Assembly: GCA_019634925.1 (NCBI GenBank)
Contig: JAHCAL010000001.1
Location: 372,001 to 436,000 of the forward strand
DNA: 64,000 nucleotides
Source of the DNA: Pseudomonadales bacterium
GTDB lineage: Bacteria; Pseudomonadota; Gammaproteobacteria; Pseudomonadales; Azotimanducaceae
Reading direction: 5' to 3'
Each line of letters opens with the position of its first letter. The first letter of the stretch is position 1. Shown here in pieces: positions 47,348 through 56,682 of this stretch. A model generated the notes under the pieces. The model was not told where the DNA came from, ran no database searches, and saw only the letters and a program-made list of their open reading frames with translations. Both the position numbers and the translations under genes were made by a program.

Positions 47348-48529
47348 ATGGATGATCTGTTTTCCGAATACGAAGTGATCGACGTGGATACCCACGTCAC
47401 CGAGCCCGCTGATCTGTGGACTTCACGGGTGCCGGAGAAGTGGCGAAACCGCGTGCCGCACATCGAGCGTGTGGACGGCAAGGAAATCTGGGTGACCGAC
47501 GGGAAGCCCGGGCTCGCGCCAGGTCAGACCTCGATGGCCGGGTTCGATGGAACCCCGCCTGACGAGTTTCCCTCGACCTATGCCGACATCCCGTCCAGCG
47601 CCTTTGATGCGAAGGCGCGCCTCCAGCATATGGACGAGGAAGGCATCTACGCCCAGGTGCTGTATCCGAATGTTGGCGGCTTCGGGTCGCAGAATTTTCT
47701 CGGGATCGATGAACCTGCGCTCAAGCTGGCATGTGTGCGTGCCTACAATGACTTCCTGGCCGAGTGGGCCAGCGCGGACCCGAAGCGTCTTCTGCCGGTC
47801 GCTGCACTGCCTTTCTGGGATGTCGCGGAATCGGTGAAAGAGATCGAGCGATGCGCAGCGCTGAATCACCGGTCGATTCTGTTTCCCAGCCAACCACAGG
47901 ACTTCGGCCAGCCGGAACTCTCGAATCCTTACTGGGATCCGATCTGGGGTCTTGCGCAGGAGTTGTCGCTGCCGATCAGTTTCCACCTCGGCGGGCAAGC
48001 TTTCCTGGGCGTCAAGGAGGGCGAGTTCTTCTCGAGTCTGGGCACCATGGGATTGAAGGCAAAGTTCGTCCAGGTATCCGCGCTGGCGATGATCGGCAAT
48101 GCGATCGGCGTGAGCGAACTCATCTGCGGCGGCGTCTGCCACCGCTTTCCTTCGCTGAACTTCGTATCGGTCGAAAGCGGCGCCGGCTGGGTGCCCATGC
48201 TGGTCGAAGCCCTCGACTGGCAATGGCATAACTCGGGCGCGGCCAAGGAGCATCCGGAGTTCGACCTGCTCCCGAGCGAGTACTTCCGACGGCAGGTGTA
48301 CGCCTGCTTCTGGTTCGAGCGCGCCCTGCTCGGCGCGACCGCCGAGCTGTTTCCCGACAACCTGATGTACGAAACGGATTTCCCACACCCCACGTCGATG
48401 TCGCCGGGCCCGGCAACCATTGCCCAGCGTCCGCGGGACTATGCAACACAGGCGCTCCAGGGGCTCCCAAAGGACGTTGTGCGCAAGCTGCTGCATGGTA
48501 ATGCGGCACGCGTTTACGGGGTGAAGTAG
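47348..48529 (+). CDS. Amidohydrolase_2 (ACMSD-like) metal-dependent hydrolase/decarboxylase
   Basis: 393 residues from ATG 47348, five bases after GGAGG; a longer start at 47297 lacks a ribosome site. TIM-barrel amidohydrolase of the ACMSD/dihydroxybenzoate-decarboxylase branch: DVDTHVTEP at the first strand, PISFHLGG, and YETDFPHPTSM with the conserved Asp-x-Pro-His. Such enzymes decarboxylate or hydrolyse aromatic and related acids. First gene of the plus arm of the island; the next gene starts 35 bp downstream. Confidence 0.85.
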   Translation: MDDLFSEYEVIDVDTHVTEPADLWTSRVPEKWRNRVPHIERVDGKEIWVTDGKPGLAPGQTSMAGFDGTPPDEFPSTYADIPSSAFDAKARLQHMDEEGIYAQVLYPNVGGFGSQNFLGIDEPALKLACVRAYNDFLAEWASADPKRLLPVAALPFWDVAESVKEIERCAALNHRSILFPSQPQDFGQPELSNPYWDPIWGLAQELSLPISFHLGGQAFLGVKEGEFFSSLGTMGLKAKFVQVSALAMIGNAIGVSELICGGVCHRFPSLNFVSVESGAGWVPMLVEALDWQWHNSGAAKEHPEFDLLPSEYFRRQVYACFWFERALLGATAELFPDNLMYETDFPHPTSMSPGPATIAQRPRDYATQALQGLPKDVVRKLLHGNAARVYGVK

Positions 48530-48564
48530 CGGCCTCAGTTCGTTTCAGGTTGAGGACAATCGAT

Positions 48565-50262
48565 ATGTACGATCTACTGATCGAGAATGCCCGTGTCTGT
48601 GACGGCACGGGTCGCGCGAGCTTTCAGGGTAGCGTGGCCGTACGGGACGGCCAGATCGTCGCGGTCTCTGACAAGCCGAGAAGCGGTGAAGCGGCACGTC
48701 GCAGGATCGACGCCGAGGGCCAGGTGGTGGCCCCGGGCTTCATCGATCCGCATACCCACTACGATGCGCAGGTCGCCTGGGATCCACTGCTTACCTGCTC
48801 ACCGTGGCACGGCGTCACGACGGTGATGATGGGCAACTGCGGTGTTGGCGTAGCGCCGTTGCAGCCGTCGATGCGCGATGCGGCGATGGCAGACCTGGTC
48901 AATGTCGAAGCCATTCCGCTGGATGTGATGCAGAAAGGGATAGACTGGTGCTGGGAGTCGTTCCCGGAGTATCTCGACTTCATCCAGTCGCGCGGGGTTG
49001 GCATCAACGTCGCATCGATGGTTCCGCTCACGCCATTGAGGCAGTTCGTGATGGCGGATGCGAGCCTCGAGCGTGCTGCAAACGCGGACGAAATCACCAC
49101 GATGACCCGGATCTTCCGCGAGGCAGTCCGGGCTGGCGCGTTCGGCTGGAGTGCTACGTTCCTCGACAATCATGTCGGCTACCGGGGCCGCCCCATCGCT
49201 TGCCGCAATGCGAGCCCGGAGGAACTGCGTGCGCTCTGCACCGTGATGCGCGAGGAAAGGCGCGGGGTCATCGAGGTCGCCATCAATCAGCCTAGGTTGG
49301 GGTCAGTGTCGGACGAAGGATTCGAGCTGCTGTCCCGACTGGTCAACGACAGTCGCCGCCCCGTCACCTACCTCGTACTGATCAACAGCCCAGATGATCC
49401 GCTCTCCTACCGGAGCGCAGTGGATCGCTTGAAGCCCATTCTGGGATGGGACCGGTGCGTTCCCCAGATCACGGCGAAGCCATTGAGCGTTCAGTTTGAC
49501 CTGCGCACGCCGTTTCCGCTGGGGATTGTCAAAGCCTTTCATCGGGTCCTCAACCGGCCACACGAGGAGCAACTGGCGCTGTATCGGGATCCCGCCTTCC
49601 GAAGCGAGGTCCGCAGCGGCATCGCAGAACAGACTGTGTTTTCGGGCCTGTTCGATCGTATCCGGCCCCTGCTGGCCACCAACGACGCAGTACAGGCCCT
49701 TGCCGACACCAAGCAGTCCATTGCTGAGATCGCGCGCACCCGGCAGGCAGATCCAGTGGATACCTGGTTCGAAATCGCGATAGAGGGTGACCTCGAAGTC
49801 GTGTTCGACTTCAAGGCAGCCAACTTCGAGCCGGAAGGCGTGCGGAACCTGCTGCGCGATGGCCGATTCCTGGTCGGGCTCTCCGACGGCGGCGCGCATC
49901 TCTCGCAGCTCTGCGATGCCGGCTACGCCACGTACCTGCTGGGTCGGTGGGTGCGCGAAGTGCCTACCTTGTCGCTCGAGGAAGCGGTGCGCAACCTGAC
50001 GTCCATACCCGCGGACTTCTTCGGCATCGCACGCCGTGGCCGGCTGCTCCCCGGGCACCATGCGGACCTCGTGGTATTCGACCCGGATACCGTTCACGCC
50101 GAAACGCCTGATCTGGTCGGGGACCTTCCGGGCGGGGCGAAACGGCTGGTGGCGCGCGCCCGTGGTGTCGCGGCGACCATCGTCGCAGGCAATGTGTTGT
50201 ACCGCGATGGTCAATACGAAGGGGGGCTGCCCGGCTCGGTGCTGCGCAGCGGCGATACCTGA
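48565..50262 (+). CDS. N-acyl-D-amino-acid deacylase-like amidohydrolase
   Basis: 565 residues from ATG 48565 with TGAGGA upstream. Metal motif H63-T-H65 in FIDPHTHYDAQ, the GNCGVG loop with the metal-bridging Cys of D-aminoacylases, and the GLSDGGAHL catalytic Asp strand. Beta-sandwich ends flank the barrel (LLIENARVCDGTG at the N-terminus, ADLVVFDPDTV at the C-terminus). Hydrolyses a C-N amide-like bond; the true substrate here may be a lactam or amide intermediate rather than an acyl amino acid. Confidence 0.88.
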   Translation: MYDLLIENARVCDGTGRASFQGSVAVRDGQIVAVSDKPRSGEAARRRIDAEGQVVAPGFIDPHTHYDAQVAWDPLLTCSPWHGVTTVMMGNCGVGVAPLQPSMRDAAMADLVNVEAIPLDVMQKGIDWCWESFPEYLDFIQSRGVGINVASMVPLTPLRQFVMADASLERAANADEITTMTRIFREAVRAGAFGWSATFLDNHVGYRGRPIACRNASPEELRALCTVMREERRGVIEVAINQPRLGSVSDEGFELLSRLVNDSRRPVTYLVLINSPDDPLSYRSAVDRLKPILGWDRCVPQITAKPLSVQFDLRTPFPLGIVKAFHRVLNRPHEEQLALYRDPAFRSEVRSGIAEQTVFSGLFDRIRPLLATNDAVQALADTKQSIAEIARTRQADPVDTWFEIAIEGDLEVVFDFKAANFEPEGVRNLLRDGRFLVGLSDGGAHLSQLCDAGYATYLLGRWVREVPTLSLEEAVRNLTSIPADFFGIARRGRLLPGHHADLVVFDPDTVHAETPDLVGDLPGGAKRLVARARGVAATIVAGNVLYRDGQYEGGLPGSVLRSGDT

Positions 50263-50320
50263 TTGGCGACACCAGCAGTGATTCACCAATTGATTGATTG
50301 CACCAGACGGGGTGGTTGAA

Positions 50321-52141
50321 ATGTTCGACAAGTCTTCACCTCAGCGCTCCAGTCTCGGCTTCGACCCGGATGCGCTGCGCGAGAAATACCGGCGCGAGCG
50401 TGACAAGAGGATCCGCCCGGACGCGGAAGATCAGTACGTCGAGGTAGCAGGGAAGTTCCAGCACTTCATAGACGATCCGTACGTCGATCCAGATTTTCAC
50501 AGGGAGCCGGTCGTCGAGGCGATCGACGTCGCGATCGTGGGCGGCGGATTCAGTGGCATGCTCGCGGCAGCACGGCTGCGGGAATCGGGCGTTACCGACG
50601 TCCGCATCATCGAATCCGGCGGGGATTTCGGGGGCACCTGGTACTGGAACCGCTACCCGGGTGCTCAGTGCGACATCGACTCGTACTGCTATCTACCGCT
50701 GCTCGAGGAGCTCGGCTACATCCCCAAGGAGAAGTATTCATTCGCCCCGGAGATTTTCGAGCACTCGCAGAGAATCGGCAAAGCACTGGATCTCTACAGC
50801 CTCGCGTATTTTCGCACCCAGGTGACCGAGTTGCGCTGGCACGTAAACGATGCGCGCTGGATCGTGTCGACCGATCGCGGCGACTCGATAAGGGCCCGGT
50901 TCGTGATCCAGGCGACCGGCCCTGCGAGCCGGCCCAAGCTGCCGGGCATTCCCGGGATCGAGTGCTTTGCCGGCCATACCTTTCATACCAGCCGCTGGGA
51001 CTATGCGTACACGGGTGGTGACCACAACGGCAACCTGACCGGCCTCTCGGACAAGCGGGTCGCTTTGATCGGCACCGGCGCGACCGCAGTTCAGTGCGTC
51101 CCGCATGTCGGGGCGTCCGCGAAGCAGTTGTACGTGTTCCAGCGCACGCCATCGTCCGTGGACCTCCGCCGCAATTGCCCGACCGACCCAGCGTGGGCGA
51201 ACAGCCTGCAGCCCGGCTGGCAGCGCGCGCGGCGGGAGAACTTCAACGACATTATGACGGGCAAACCATTCGAGATAGACCTCGTCAGCGACGGCTGGAC
51301 CGACATCGCCCGCAACATGCAGGACCTGCTGGCGAACACCGCGCGGTTGGACCAGAACGCGGAGGAAGCGGAGCGTCTCGCGGAGATCGCCGACTTCCAG
51401 AAGATGAACAGCGTGCGCGCGCGGGTGGACAGCATCGTCGAGGACCCCCGCGTGGCGGAGGCGTTGAAGCCCTGGTATCGGCAGTTCTGCAAGCGGCCCA
51501 CGTTCAACGACGAGTACCTGGCGACCTTCAACAGACCCGGCGTCGAACTGGTCGACGTGTCGGAATCTCACGGCGTCGAGCGCATCACCGAGAACGCCGT
51601 GATCGCCAACGGTGTTGCATACGAGGTGGACTGCATCATCTTCGCGACCGGTTTCGAGATCACCACATCGCCGCGCCGGCGGGTGGGCTTCGACATCCTG
51701 GGGCGAGACGGCCAATCGTTGTTCGATCACTGGAAGGGTGGACTAAAGACCCTGCATGGCTTCTCGAGCCACGGATTCCCGAACTGGTTCTTCATCGGGA
51801 TCTCCCAGAACGGAATATCGGTGAATATGACCGCCATGTTCGACGATCAGGCCAGGCACATTTCATACATCATCAACGAGGTGATCTCCCGTGGCGCGCG
51901 TTGCGTGGAAGTCACCGCGGAAGCGGAACAGAAGTGGGTGGCCGAGATCCGTCGGCTGGCAATCTACAACCGCGGGTTTCTCGAGGCCTGTACCCCTGGC
52001 TACTACAACAACGAAGGGCTGCTCGACAAGGCGGAGGCGCCGATATCCTCGGAGAGCTATGCGCCGGGGGTTAACGAATTCAATGCGCTGCTGGCCAGTT
52101 GGCGTGCGAGCGGAACTCTGGACGGGATGGTATTGAGCTAG
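50321..52141 (+). CDS. Flavin-containing Baeyer-Villiger monooxygenase (second copy)
   Basis: 606 residues from ATG 50321. FAD Rossmann motif GGGFSG (74-79), the GGTWYWNRYPGAQCD block, the fingerprint FxGxxxHxxxWD complete at F216-W226-D, and the NADPH motif GTGATA. Unlike the enzyme at 11.9 kb it has the standard Asp after Trp and a shorter N-terminal extension. Cyclohexanone/steroid-type monooxygenases show this pattern. In the island it could convert a ketone made by the PQQ dehydrogenase into a lactone or ester; that order is inference. Confidence 0.9.
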   Translation: MFDKSSPQRSSLGFDPDALREKYRRERDKRIRPDAEDQYVEVAGKFQHFIDDPYVDPDFHREPVVEAIDVAIVGGGFSGMLAAARLRESGVTDVRIIESGGDFGGTWYWNRYPGAQCDIDSYCYLPLLEELGYIPKEKYSFAPEIFEHSQRIGKALDLYSLAYFRTQVTELRWHVNDARWIVSTDRGDSIRARFVIQATGPASRPKLPGIPGIECFAGHTFHTSRWDYAYTGGDHNGNLTGLSDKRVALIGTGATAVQCVPHVGASAKQLYVFQRTPSSVDLRRNCPTDPAWANSLQPGWQRARRENFNDIMTGKPFEIDLVSDGWTDIARNMQDLLANTARLDQNAEEAERLAEIADFQKMNSVRARVDSIVEDPRVAEALKPWYRQFCKRPTFNDEYLATFNRPGVELVDVSESHGVERITENAVIANGVAYEVDCIIFATGFEITTSPRRRVGFDILGRDGQSLFDHWKGGLKTLHGFSSHGFPNWFFIGISQNGISVNMTAMFDDQARHISYIINEVISRGARCVEVTAEAEQKWVAEIRRLAIYNRGFLEACTPGYYNNEGLLDKAEAPISSESYAPGVNEFNALLASWRASGTLDGMVLS

Positions 52142-52214
52142 GCGCCTGGGTGGATGGGGATCCAACCCGCAGAATCGGCGGCCTTGTATGGCAGGCAGGA
52201 AAATGGAGGTTGCA

Positions 52215-54557
52215 GTGCCGTTCAGTTCGCTCGTTTTGCGCATGCTCGTGATGATCCTGGCCCTGGCGGTATGTTCAGATCACCTGCTGGCAAAAGCTTC
52301 CACCCGCGAAGGTGTCTACACAGCGGAGCAGGCACAGGCAGGTGCCACGCTCTACGTCAATTCCTGCATTGAATGCCATGGCGCCACGCTACGTGGCAGC
52401 GAAGCCGGCCCGGCGCTGACGGGTGCTGCCTTCTGGGACAAGTGGGAGGGGCAGGCGCTCGGCGTCCTGTACCAGCTCACGGCCAGCACCATGCCCGTGA
52501 ACGATCCCGATGGCTTCAGTGCGGAGGAGTACGCCGCCGTTGTTGCCTTCATGCTGCAGCAGAATGGCCTGCCCGCGGGCAGCACGGCACTGGTCGCTTC
52601 GGCCGCCGCACTGACGCCCATTACCCTGCAGGCGTCTGCGGAACCGGTCCGAGTTGCTTCGGTGGCAAGCGGGACATCGAGTTCGCAACGTCGCGTCGAT
52701 GCGGAATGGTTGAGCTACCACGGCACCGAAGCCTCATTGCGCTATACGCCCCTGGGCCAGATCGACAGGAACAACGTAGAGCGCTTGGACGTTGCCTGGC
52801 GCTGGTTCAGCGCCAACCACGGCCCGCAACCGGAATTCAACTATCAAGCCACGCCCTTGATGGTGGATGGTGTGCTCTATACCACCGCGGGCAGGCGCCG
52901 CGATGTCGTGGCCATCGATCCGGTTACCGGCGAAACTCTGTGGATGTATCGCCTCGATGAAGGAGCGCGTCGTGGGCCACGCGTGAACTCCGGGCGCGGC
53001 CTGGCCTTGTGGCGCAACGAAGAAGCCACACGTCTCATTCTCATCACGCCCGGCTACCAGATGCTGGCCATCGACCCCGAGACGCAGCGGCCTGATCCGA
53101 CCTTCGGCGTGAACGGCATTGTGGATCTGCGCCTGGAACTGGAGGAACGCTTCGAGATTGATCCAGCCAGCATTGCGGTTGGCAGCACCTCGCCGGCCAT
53201 GATCGTCGGCGATGTCATCGTGGTGGGTGCCGCTTTCCCTTCCGGCGCGGCTCCGGCATCTCCCCAGGAGGCAGCAGGCAACATCCGAGGTTACGACGTG
53301 CATACCGGCACGCTCCTGTGGAAATTCCACACGATTCCCCAGGGCGACGAGTTCGGCGTGGAAACCTGGCACAACAACAGCAATGCCTTCACCGGCAGCG
53401 CGGGTGCATGGTCCACGCTGTCCGCGGACATCGAGCAGGGCATCGTCTATGTGCCGGTGGAAGCAGCCACCGGCGACGTGTACGGCGGTCATCGCCCCGG
53501 CGACAACCTGTTCTCGCAGAGCCTGGTGGCCCTCGATGCACGCACTGGCGAGCGCGTGTGGCATTACCAGATGGTGCATCACGATGTGTGGGACTACGAC
53601 CCACCCACGGGGCCCATCCTGGCCGATCTCGTGGTGGAGGGCAGGGAGATCCCGGCCGCGATCCAGGTCACCAAGATGGGTTTCGTCTTTACCTTCAATC
53701 GCCTGACGGGCGAACCGGTATGGCCTATCGAGGAGCGAGCGGTACCACAGGGCAGCGTACCGGGTGAACGGCTCTCGGCGACCCAACCCTTTCCCACGCG
53801 GCCAGCGCCTTTCGAGATGCAGGGTATCAGCGCAGACAACCTGATCGATTTCACGCCTGAATTACGTCGCAATGCCCTGGCCTTGCTGAAAAACTACACG
53901 TGGGGCCCCTTGTATACGGCACCTTCGCTGGTCGATGAGAATAACCGCGGCACCCTCTTCATGCCCGGTGTCGGGGGAGGTGCCAACTGGCAGGGTGCTG
54001 CCTTCGATCCCGAAACCAACATCATCTACATTCCTTCGACCTCGCTTCCGATGGGTATCGGCCTGGTGAAGAATCCTCCCAATACGGCCTTCGATTACGC
54101 CATGGCGCCGGATTCATTCGTGGTACACGGGCCCGATGGCCTGCCACTGATCAAGCCACCCTACGGGCGCATCACGGCCATCGACATGAACCGCGGGGAA
54201 CACCTGTGGATGATGGCGAATGCCGCAACACCGGAGGAGATCCGCACCCATCCCCGTCTGCGCGGCGTCGAAATCCCCGAACGCACTGGCCATGGTGAGC
54301 GAGGGGCCCTGCTGGTGACCAAAAGCCTGCTGTTTGCCGGCGAAGGTGCCGCGCTCTACGGCGGGCAGACCGGCGGTGGGCGCATGTTCCGGGCCCATGA
54401 CAAGCTGACGGGAGAAATCCTGGCCGAGCTGGAATTGCCGGCCAAGCAGACCGGTCTACCAATGAGCTACGCCATCGACGGCATCCAGTACATCGTGGTG
54501 CCAATCGGGGACACCGGGCACCCAGGGGAACTGGTTGCCTTGCGGGTGCGGCGCTAG
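52215..54557 (+). CDS. PQQ-dependent dehydrogenase with N-terminal cytochrome c domain
   Basis: 780 residues. GTG 52215 is preferred over ATG 52188 or 52203 because GGAGG sits exactly 5 bases upstream, the same GGAGGTTGCA leader used at 47338. Signal peptide, a cytochrome c domain with C51-IE-C54-H55, then an eight-bladed quinoprotein propeller from about 150 (WLSYHGTEASLRYTPLGQI, tryptophan-docking repeats such as GETLWMYRL and GTLLWKF, HHDVWDYD with the catalytic Asp). The heme domain is N-terminal, whereas quinohaemoprotein alcohol dehydrogenases carry it at the C-terminus. Periplasmic oxidation of an alcohol or polyol. Confidence 0.88.
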   Translation: MPFSSLVLRMLVMILALAVCSDHLLAKASTREGVYTAEQAQAGATLYVNSCIECHGATLRGSEAGPALTGAAFWDKWEGQALGVLYQLTASTMPVNDPDGFSAEEYAAVVAFMLQQNGLPAGSTALVASAAALTPITLQASAEPVRVASVASGTSSSQRRVDAEWLSYHGTEASLRYTPLGQIDRNNVERLDVAWRWFSANHGPQPEFNYQATPLMVDGVLYTTAGRRRDVVAIDPVTGETLWMYRLDEGARRGPRVNSGRGLALWRNEEATRLILITPGYQMLAIDPETQRPDPTFGVNGIVDLRLELEERFEIDPASIAVGSTSPAMIVGDVIVVGAAFPSGAAPASPQEAAGNIRGYDVHTGTLLWKFHTIPQGDEFGVETWHNNSNAFTGSAGAWSTLSADIEQGIVYVPVEAATGDVYGGHRPGDNLFSQSLVALDARTGERVWHYQMVHHDVWDYDPPTGPILADLVVEGREIPAAIQVTKMGFVFTFNRLTGEPVWPIEERAVPQGSVPGERLSATQPFPTRPAPFEMQGISADNLIDFTPELRRNALALLKNYTWGPLYTAPSLVDENNRGTLFMPGVGGGANWQGAAFDPETNIIYIPSTSLPMGIGLVKNPPNTAFDYAMAPDSFVVHGPDGLPLIKPPYGRITAIDMNRGEHLWMMANAATPEEIRTHPRLRGVEIPERTGHGERGALLVTKSLLFAGEGAALYGGQTGGGRMFRAHDKLTGEILAELELPAKQTGLPMSYAIDGIQYIVVPIGDTGHPGELVALRVRR

Positions 54558-54668
54558 CAGGTCGGCGCGACCCGACGCATCGTACTGAACGTTGCGACCA
54601 TCAGCAGCGCGATCACATTTATTGACATGGTCACATACGCAATCTGATCCACTCGGAGAACCCCGACG

Positions 54669-55613
54669 ATGCCACGCATTTTCATGAGCGCGCTGGCCGC
54701 GCTCGCCACTGCTGTTCTGTTGGTCGCACCGGGCGCTTTCGCTGCAGACGTACGCCTGAACCGGACTATCGAGACCCTCTCTGCCGGTAAGCCGGTGTTC
54801 GGGGTCTTCCTGGGCAATTTCTCGCTGGCGAGCGCACGCGGCCTGGCGCGCTCGGAGCTCGATTTCATCTTCATCGACATGGAGCACGCACCATTCAATG
54901 TCGAGACGCTGCAGACCTTCCTCGTCGGCATGACCGACAAGGCGCGCATGCTGGAGAACGGCCACGGTCAGATGGCCGTGACACCGCTGGTACGCATCCC
55001 GATGAACGGCCGCGAGAGCCTGCAATGGCAGGTGAAACAGGTGCTCGACGCGGGCGCGTTCGGGATCGTGTTTCCGTACGTCGAGACCCGCGCGGAGGCG
55101 GAACTTGCGATCCGGTCGATGCGCTATCCGCAGCGGCGCGGGGATCCGGCCATCGAGCCGGCCGGCCTGCGCGGGGCCGGCCCCTTGATCGCAACCTGGT
55201 TCTGGGGCGTGCCGGATTACCTGGAGCGCGCGGATGTCTGGCCCCTCGACCCGCGCGGCGAATTGCTGGCGGTGATCCAGATCGAGTCGCGGCGCGGTGT
55301 CGAGAACATCGAGGAGATCGCCGCCGTGCCGGGCATCGGGGCGATCTTCGTGGGGCCGGGGGACCTCTCGCTGTCCTACGGCAACCTCGGCTCGCTGGAT
55401 GACCCGGAGATCGCGGCAGCAATGCGCAAGGTACTCGGCGTCTGCAAGGCGCGGAACATTCCCTGTGGAATCATCGCGGGCCAGGAGTCGGTCGAGGACT
55501 ACCTCGCAGAGGGTTACAGCTTCGTGACCGTCGGACTCTGGGACGATGCAGGCTTCTCGGACCAACCGGCGACCGCGCTCGGTATCGGCCGGCGAGCGGC
55601 GGGTCGCGACTGA
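54669..55613 (+). CDS. HpcH/HpaI aldolase family protein with signal peptide
   Basis: 314 residues. A clear Sec signal (FMSALAALATAVLLVAPGAFAAD) precedes a pyruvate-type class II aldolase: FIFIDMEHAPFN with the catalytic His, VRIPMN with the Arg, IQIESRRGVENIEEI with the metal Glu, and IFVGPGDLSLSYG with the metal Asp. Most family members are cytoplasmic, so export is unusual. It lies 111 bp after the PQQ dehydrogenase, and its stop is 13 bp before the second palindrome. Confidence 0.85.
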   Translation: MPRIFMSALAALATAVLLVAPGAFAADVRLNRTIETLSAGKPVFGVFLGNFSLASARGLARSELDFIFIDMEHAPFNVETLQTFLVGMTDKARMLENGHGQMAVTPLVRIPMNGRESLQWQVKQVLDAGAFGIVFPYVETRAEAELAIRSMRYPQRRGDPAIEPAGLRGAGPLIATWFWGVPDYLERADVWPLDPRGELLAVIQIESRRGVENIEEIAAVPGIGAIFVGPGDLSLSYGNLGSLDDPEIAAAMRKVLGVCKARNIPCGIIAGQESVEDYLAEGYSFVTVGLWDDAGFSDQPATALGIGRRAAGRD

Positions 55614-55626
55614 GAGGGTCGGGATA

Positions 55627-55682
55627 AATGGGGTCAGAGTAAAAATTCCTGCGCGCGCAGGAATTTTTACTCTGACCCCATT
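55627..55682. repeat. Perfect 56-bp palindrome (28-bp arms, no loop)
   Basis: 55627-55654 pairs base for base with 55655-55682. Arms carry GGGGTCAGAGTAAAAATTCC, differing at one base from the arms of the 31651 palindrome. The larger centre of the other element is absent here. It sits 13 bp after a stop codon, as the first copy sits 7 bp after one. Confidence 0.9.
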
Positions 55683-55741
55683 CTATCGGCACCTCATCCT
55701 GCGTAGATGCGCCGCGCCGTCGCCCGGAACAACGGGTCTCC

Positions 55742-56090
55742 TCATGATTTCACCGCCTGAAACGCTTCGGGGTGTTGTGCACCCGCGTCGCCGATTTCAT
55801 CCCAAACGGCTTTCGAGTGGACCCAGATATGGCGGATGACCCGCAGCGACTCGCCATCTTCTGATATCAACCCTGCTGGCACAAACGTACGTGATTCGTC
55901 GTTCGGGCACGGCAAGGTGGAGCCGCAGACCCGGCAGAACCGACTCTGCCAGTCCGCGCCGGGCTTCTGCCAGGTTGCGATGTGCTCCTGGCCCCGGACT
56001 CGTCGAAAGGCCTCGTTCTGGACGACGACGGCGATGCCGTTGCTGCCCGTGAATCGACGACAGATCGAGCAGTGACAGACGAAGGCGCAG
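55742..56090 (-). pseudogene. GFA/CENP-V domain protein, 5'-truncated
   Basis: About 115 residues of a glutathione-dependent formaldehyde-activating (GFA) fold remain: FVCHCSICRRFTGSN with zinc-binding CxC/C, VVVQNEAF, and FCRVCGSTLPCPN with the second Cys pair. The N-terminal strand with the first zinc cysteines (usually GxCxCG) is absent. The homology ends at about 56088, exactly where the SDR tail fragment begins in the other direction. Confidence 0.7.
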
Positions 56091-56327
56091 CAGTTGGCTG
56101 CCCAGAAGAAGATGGTCAAGCGGTTCGAGACGCTGGCGCCGACCACGGCGGCGGGTGCTGCGAAGATTATCCTGGATGGGGTGAAGGCCGACCGGTGGCG
56201 GATCCTCGTGGGCGAGGATGTCACGCGGCTGGACAGACAGGTGCGGCGCAATCCTGAGGCGGGCTACGACTTCGATTTTGCGACGTATGCGCCGTTCCGG
56301 GAGGGTGAACTCGGCGTGGCCGATTGA
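56085..56327 (+). pseudogene. Detached C-terminal fragment of an SDR
   Basis: About 80 residues closely matching the last ~80 of the SDR at 40832-41800: QKKMVKRFETLAPTTAAG against QKEMIKRFETLAPTTAAG, and LVGEDVTRLDRQVRRNPEA against LVGEDVTRLDQRVRRNPEA. No SDR core precedes it. The two copies differ at scattered positions, so the duplication is not recent or came from a paralogue. Confidence 0.8.
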
Positions 56328-56404
56328 CACGCAGTATGAGGCGCACGCCTCACTGGGTCTGGAAGACCGCTGCCAGCAGTTCCGCACGCCAGAGCCGGCC
56401 CCCA

Positions 56405-56581
56405 ATCTCCGGTAGCGCGGAGGGCGATGCCGTACCGATCGCGGCCAGTCCTCCTGAACACCCGGTCCGCGCCGCACAACGCGGTATAGAAGGATGGGTG
56501 CTGGTGGAGTTTTCCATCGATGGGCTCGGGCGCGTGGTCGACCCGGTATTCCTGGAAGTACCTCCCTCGCCCCGCCCTTAG
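56405..56581 (+). pseudogene. TonB C-terminal domain fragment
   Basis: About 55 residues parallel to tonB at 58517: EGDAVPIAASPPEHPVRAAQ against DGDAVPIVTSPPEYPARAIQ, followed by RGIEGWVLVEFSID shared by both. It lacks the membrane anchor, the proline-rich region and the last strands. Together with the intact tonB it brackets blaI and the M56 gene, suggesting a tandem duplication followed by deletion. Confidence 0.75.
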
Positions 56582-56623
56582 ATTCGAACGTTCTTTCGGC
56601 CGGGTTGCGCCCTGCCCGGGATG

Positions 56624-56660
56624 GTGCTAAAAAACCAACACAGTGCTAAAAACGTAGCAC
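56624..56660. promoter_or_regulatory. Candidate BlaI operator
   Basis: Inverted repeat GTGCTA-N6-TAGCAC at 56643-56660, with a further direct copy of GTGCTA at 56624-56629. It ends 22 bp before the blaI start, and BlaI/MecI repressors bind such short dyads and repress their own operon. Confidence 0.55.
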
Positions 56661-56682
56661 GCCACGGCCGGGACCGGTCAGC

